64,000 bases of DNA from Sclerotinia nivalis. Its lineage: Eukaryota; Ascomycota; Leotiomycetes; Helotiales; Sclerotiniaceae. Position 1 is the stretch's first letter, and each line of letters starts with the position of its first letter. Shown piece after piece: positions 59,770 through 64,000 of the stretch. The DNA is taken from the NCBI GenBank assembly GCA_029531795.1, contig JAPEIS010000012.1, forward strand, positions 682,001 through 746,000, written 5' to 3'. The notes under the pieces are model-generated. The model was not told the DNA's origin. It searched no databases and worked only from the letters and a program-made list of their open reading frames with translations. The translations under genes were made by a program, and so were the position numbers.

Positions 59770-62440
59770 ATGGACCATTTCCTGCAATGGGCAAAATTTA
59801 TCCGGGGATCTTTTGTTTTAAAAATTTCATTTAATTTTCTTAAATCGACTTCCTTACCCTCAGGATCTCGAAATACATTGTATAGTTTTCTTTTAGTTTT
59901 TTACGGGCTGTTCAAAGAGGTGCATAGGTCCCGGATATTAGTCTTTAACGCATGATTAAAACGAAGAAACGTTGGAATTGGACCTTTGGTGTTCGGGCAG
60001 GAATTTAACCAGGTGTTCTAGGGTAGGACAGACATGGAAGCAGCAGCATGTTGCCGTACTGGGAGTTCCGGCGTGCTTTTTATCACGATACATTTTCTGG
60101 AGTTACTGGATTTTTCTTTTAAACTCTTTGGTACTTTCGCTTTATACCCTTTGGGCAGGCCTTTATCAATGCATAGGACGGTAGAAGGGTGGAACTTTCA
60201 AGCTTATTTGGCAAGAGCTTCCATGGCGATAAAAATAAATACGTTAAGGCCGACTTGTAGGCAATCGGTCAATTTTAGGGAAAATATGGTGTTAGGCAAG
60301 GGAAATAGGTATAATTTACATGTACATCGAAACAGCATTCAAAGCATAGGACGGAGTTCATACCAGTAATTAGAATTCTACAGCCATCTTCGACAAAACA
60401 TTTTCTTCATTACTGGTGGTTGTGAGTCTCGAAGATCATTTTCTCTACAATTCGAGCGCGATGCGACCGCAAATGCAAGACATGCGACGAAATATACTTG
60501 GTATTACGATTAGAATTGCAGAAATGCACAGAAATAGATTAAATTTTTTATCCAGGCCGCCCCTCCGGCAATGACGCCGATTTCTCGAACCACCTTGGAA
60601 ATTCCTATCACATCGGATTACCTCGAAAGAGACGGGAGAACATGCATAAGCCTAGATTAAAAGCGTCTGGGCGTGCATATGCGGTGACATGGTTCGCGAT
60701 GATTGTGGTGATTCATTTGAAGCCACCGTTCGCCTTGTTTTTTTAAGGTGTGCGCCTTTGTGTCCGGGAGGGTCAGATGATGCATTGGTGGCTGGCCTTG
60801 GTAAACCAATCATGTGTTTGTGGCGAGTATGATTAATCATGTGCTACGTGAGTTTAATATTTTCCTCGCACCATGTTAGAGGAAGTCTTTGGTTTCTTTG
60901 CCGATAGGGATACTAGAGCCCCTTTTCAAGCGAAAGGGCCAAGTACCCCGCGTGTGATTTGTATTTTACTAGTTAGTGACTTGGTACTGGTAGTATCTTT
61001 CCTTATCACAGAATCAACCCAATCAAGCAAGTATTGAGATTTTGTTGTTGATATAAGATCGATCAGATGCATGGTCATCATTGTCCATGTATCTTCTTCC
61101 AAGAGGATGGTCGAGATCTCTTTGGTGCTCATCGATGAGTTTGCTATGGACTAACACATTGAATCTTTGGAGAAACTATTGGATGGCGAATAGATAATTA
61201 CTGCGCGTGGTGTAGTGGTGAACATGCGATGAATGATCATAGAGATCATTTGAACGAGTCAAGTAACAGTATATGGTGATAAGGTTTGTCATAATGAGAT
61301 GTTACCAGTAGCTACGGCGCTGCGATATCTTAGCTCATGAAAACGTGGAGATCTACTATCTAGAGCGTCGAGTGATGGCATGGATATAACTTCTGCAACC
61401 ATACCTTCCCCAGGCTTGTCGGTAGGGAGATATAAACTTTTAGGGGTTTTCACTACGTCTCATTCTGACTCTTGTTGTTATGAAAGGAAAGCCGACTAAG
61501 GTTGAGTATGATAAGCTCAAGGCTTTGTGGGGTCAAACTCGTCCAGTGTAGTGTTCAATATTTTAGACAAACTACGACTTGCAAGGTGCGGAATGCTAGC
61601 TATGGCTAGGTTGACACTTGAAAGATACTCTTGAGAATAAAAATATACCATTCGGGAATCATATACCCTTTCCTACGCAGCAAGTGACTTGAACGTGACA
61701 ACTTGATTAGTCAGTATTGAAATTTAAATCCGACTTCAGAATCCTTGCTGATTATCATATGCCACGGCTGCTTGAGCAATACCGGAGGAGCTGACATTTC
61801 GATGGTACGAGTACCGGTATTCTGTGAGCTATTCATCGGTACCTTATATATTCCAAATACCACCCGGCATTGAGGGTAGCTATCATGCGCTAGCGACGGG
61901 ACCCTGACGGCAGCTATTTTAGTTGTGCATTTCGTCACGTGATTTTGATTCACAAATCTTTCTGTTGCACATCTGCCACTTGAAGGAATTAGTGACATAT
62001 TTCTATATCCTTGGCGATCAGAAGAACAGAGATACAAAGGCTTCGGTATAGTGGCATCCTATCAGAGATTCTAGCATCTTCTTATCTGCCATCCCTCTAA
62101 CAGTATTGAGAAATGATATTCTTTCTCATTGTCATTGGGAGGCAAGTAATCGACTAAGCGAGAGCTAGCGCGTAAAAGAGAGGATATGCGATGAAGTTGA
62201 TAAACCAGATTTGGTATAGTAGTCTACCGTGACAACGCATCAACAAACTTCGCGCGGGAGAGTCTGCTTTGAGCATTCCTCATGCGGAGAGCCCAATGCA
62301 GATGAACTTTGCTGGCACTAACGAAAAAGAAACGTTGCTTGAGTCATTCTCCTCACTTGCGGGAATTTCATGCACTTTCACTTCAAATCGGACGATTGTA
62401 GTCCAAACCTTGGAACCACAATTTAGACCTATGGTGATAT
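59770..62440. other. Noncoding region downstream of the kinase gene
   Basis: About 2.7 kb with no gene. Short frames at 59770-60369 lack recognisable content; a cloverleaf-like box-A string near 61208 does not fold. Confidence 0.5.
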
Positions 62441-62549
62441 TACTCGTGCGGCAAGAAAGTATAGCACACTCCACTTTAAGCAAACTCCACAAAGGAAATA
62501 GTAGCCTTCTATTAATAAAAGGGTATTATATTTTCTGGCCGCACGAGTA
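62441..62549. mobile_element. MITE, copy 2
   Basis: A 109-bp copy with inverted ends TACTCGTGCGGC(C)AGAAA and flanking TA. Its left half matches copy 1 for about 60 bases, read in inverse orientation at 50800-50855. No coding capacity. Confidence 0.78.
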
Positions 62550-64000
62550 CCGCTTAAGAGACGGATTCAACAGGTGGGTCACTCGAACCAGCGGCTCCTA
62601 GACTTGAAAGATTTCCAGGTTTGCAATTTGTACTTTAAGCTCATGGGGCAACGAATCTCTCAACTTGTTCAAGTTTAGTCCCAGGATCAAATACGCCTGG
62701 TGGAGGAATCAGGCGGATTATCAATACACCTTGCTAAGATAGGTATCGAAGGAGCAAACAGGAAGATTCTTCCAATGAGGGCTCGATCTGAGTTGAATGT
62801 ATAAAAGAATTGCAGTCTAGCTCCATCCTATCTAATCAGATCTATTAATACCTCATATTTGTCCTTCCACCACATCAGGAAGCTACCTATCAGGTGCTGA
62901 AGAGCTCATCATTACTCATCAAAGTCCTCTGTCAACAATGCCCGATATCTACTGCTATATCATCTGGAACGCTCCCCGCACTAAGTATCATAAAACAACT
63001 ATGGTCGCCACTTTTTTTAACCCCCACTTTCTGATCTTCAGAACCATAAAGATCCAGAACGAGCGGGTTTCTTGGCTGAAGTCATGAAAAGGTAAAATTC
63101 TCTTGCTACCATGTAGGAATGAGCCTTAGGTTGAGGCTTGACGATACGGCTCTGTCTCTGAGTGAGTTCTTGCCAGTCAAAAGCAAAGACATGCAAATGG
63201 TGGAATGCTTCTCACACTATCAGTATGTTGGACTTAGTGCCGGGTAAAAGATCGGGAGGAGGGGAGTAGAGGGGTATTCGAGCGCTCAGTCGCCGCCATG
63301 GTCATGAACTATTGGCAATACTATATGAAATCTACCTTGACACTGCTTAGAGCTGCCTGAAGCCTGTCCGGGATGCCTCAAACTCCCATTCTAGCCGGTA
63401 AATGACACTTACATGTTATGTACTTCACGACTTTCAAGCCTGATTTCGGCACTTCGTCATTATTAGTGTGCTCCAATATCTTGAATAGTACCGAACTACA
63501 CATGATGATTCCTTTCTAATTCAGGATTCATGTTCTTCGAGAGGTATCTAACCACTTCGCCATCCTAAGCTAAGTCGAAAAATGTTTAATAATCTCAAAA
63601 CTCGACAGTAGCAGGACGACCGTGTTGCACATCGAGTATCCTCCTGACTTCATGATGCCTACTTTCTGATCACGTTTTCAAACGACCGAGAAACTCGTTC
63701 TAGAATTCAGAACCCCGAGGAAATGAGGTAAAATATATGGCAAAGTAGCCCATTGCCAAACCATCACATTTTTCATCGGAAATCGGTGCTAATTGTAGCG
63801 ATGTGTCTGTGTTGGGATAGTGAAATGAGTGAACCCTTCGCCAGTTCAGCTGCAAATTGTAAAGATGTGCAACAAAACTTGATGGTGACAAGTTTAAGGG
63901 CATGATCGGCTGGTGATTGTCCAGCCAACATGAACCTACAACGAGTCTTGATTTAGGGCATTTACTTCCTTGAGCGGAACCCCACTACGGTATATGGCCT
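62550..64000. other. Noncoding region
   Basis: About 1.45 kb to the window end. It has a tRNA-Ser/Leu-like box A on the minus strand at about 63546-63566, without a completing acceptor stem. No protein gene is seen. Confidence 0.5.

Noticed and set aside
59770..60369. Short frames after the Ran1-like kinase
   Set aside because: Probably 3' UTR and flank; no signal peptide-plus-cysteine or domain pattern supports a gene.
61205..61265. tRNA-like string GGTGTAGTGGTGAACATG
   Set aside because: Box A resembles tRNA but no B box of acceptable match and no acceptor stem; treated as chance or remnant.
62269..62601. 110-codon frame
   Set aside because: Contains the MITE copy and has no domain.

Overview
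The window reads as nuclear DNA of a filamentous ascomycete. Genes are compact, with short introns (49-186 nt) that mostly have GT donors, CTRAY-type branch points and YAG acceptors. Several families are fungal in character: DUF1765, 2EXR proteins, a WSC-domain secreted protein, an APC permease and a Ran1-like kinase. AT-rich stretches carry repeats that differ only by transitions, as repeat-induced point mutation (RIP) leaves. A leotiomycete (Sclerotiniaceae-like) origin is my inference from overall gene style, not a proven assignment.

Layout. 0.8-10.7 kb: a DUF1765 protein (two exons), a tandem-repeat spacer, a secreted WSC protein with Kex2-type repeats (minus strand), and a cyclin of the transcription-kinase type. 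10.7-23.3 kb: a gene-poor, AT-rich block with a small hypothetical gene, a nucleotidyltransferase-like gene, three 2EXR-type genes, an orphan GC-richer ORF and an inverted-repeat element. 23.3-25.4 kb: a beta-trefoil plus aerolysin-like protein with a long Tyr/Gln/Asn-rich tail. 27.2-39.7 kb: a housekeeping block with Prp4 splicing kinase, a TMA7-like small protein, a second nucleotidyltransferase-fold protein, an annexin and a protein with two C2HC zinc fingers. 41.9-45.2 kb: a secreted trypsin and, convergent to it, an APC amino-acid permease. 45.2-58.3 kb: about 13 kb without a convincing protein gene, holding an intron-containing tRNA-Ser(GCU), a 250-bp tandem duplication with RIP-like divergence, a candidate structured RNA, a MITE and decayed repeats. 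58.3-59.8 kb: a Ran1/Pat1-like kinase. 59.8-64.0 kb: no clear gene, a second copy of the MITE and a tRNA-like remnant.

Functional links are limited. Prp4 (pre-mRNA splicing), the cyclin (RNA polymerase II kinase partner) and the TMA7-like protein (translation) are core gene-expression genes. The trypsin and the permease could form a use-outside-protein pair, but adjacency is the only evidence. The most unusual items are the Kex2-repeat WSC protein, the aerolysin-like protein with a low-complexity tail, the two zinc fingers split by introns at the same codon, the candidate RNA with GAAA and UUCG tetraloops at 48.3 kb, and the new short inverted-repeat elements.
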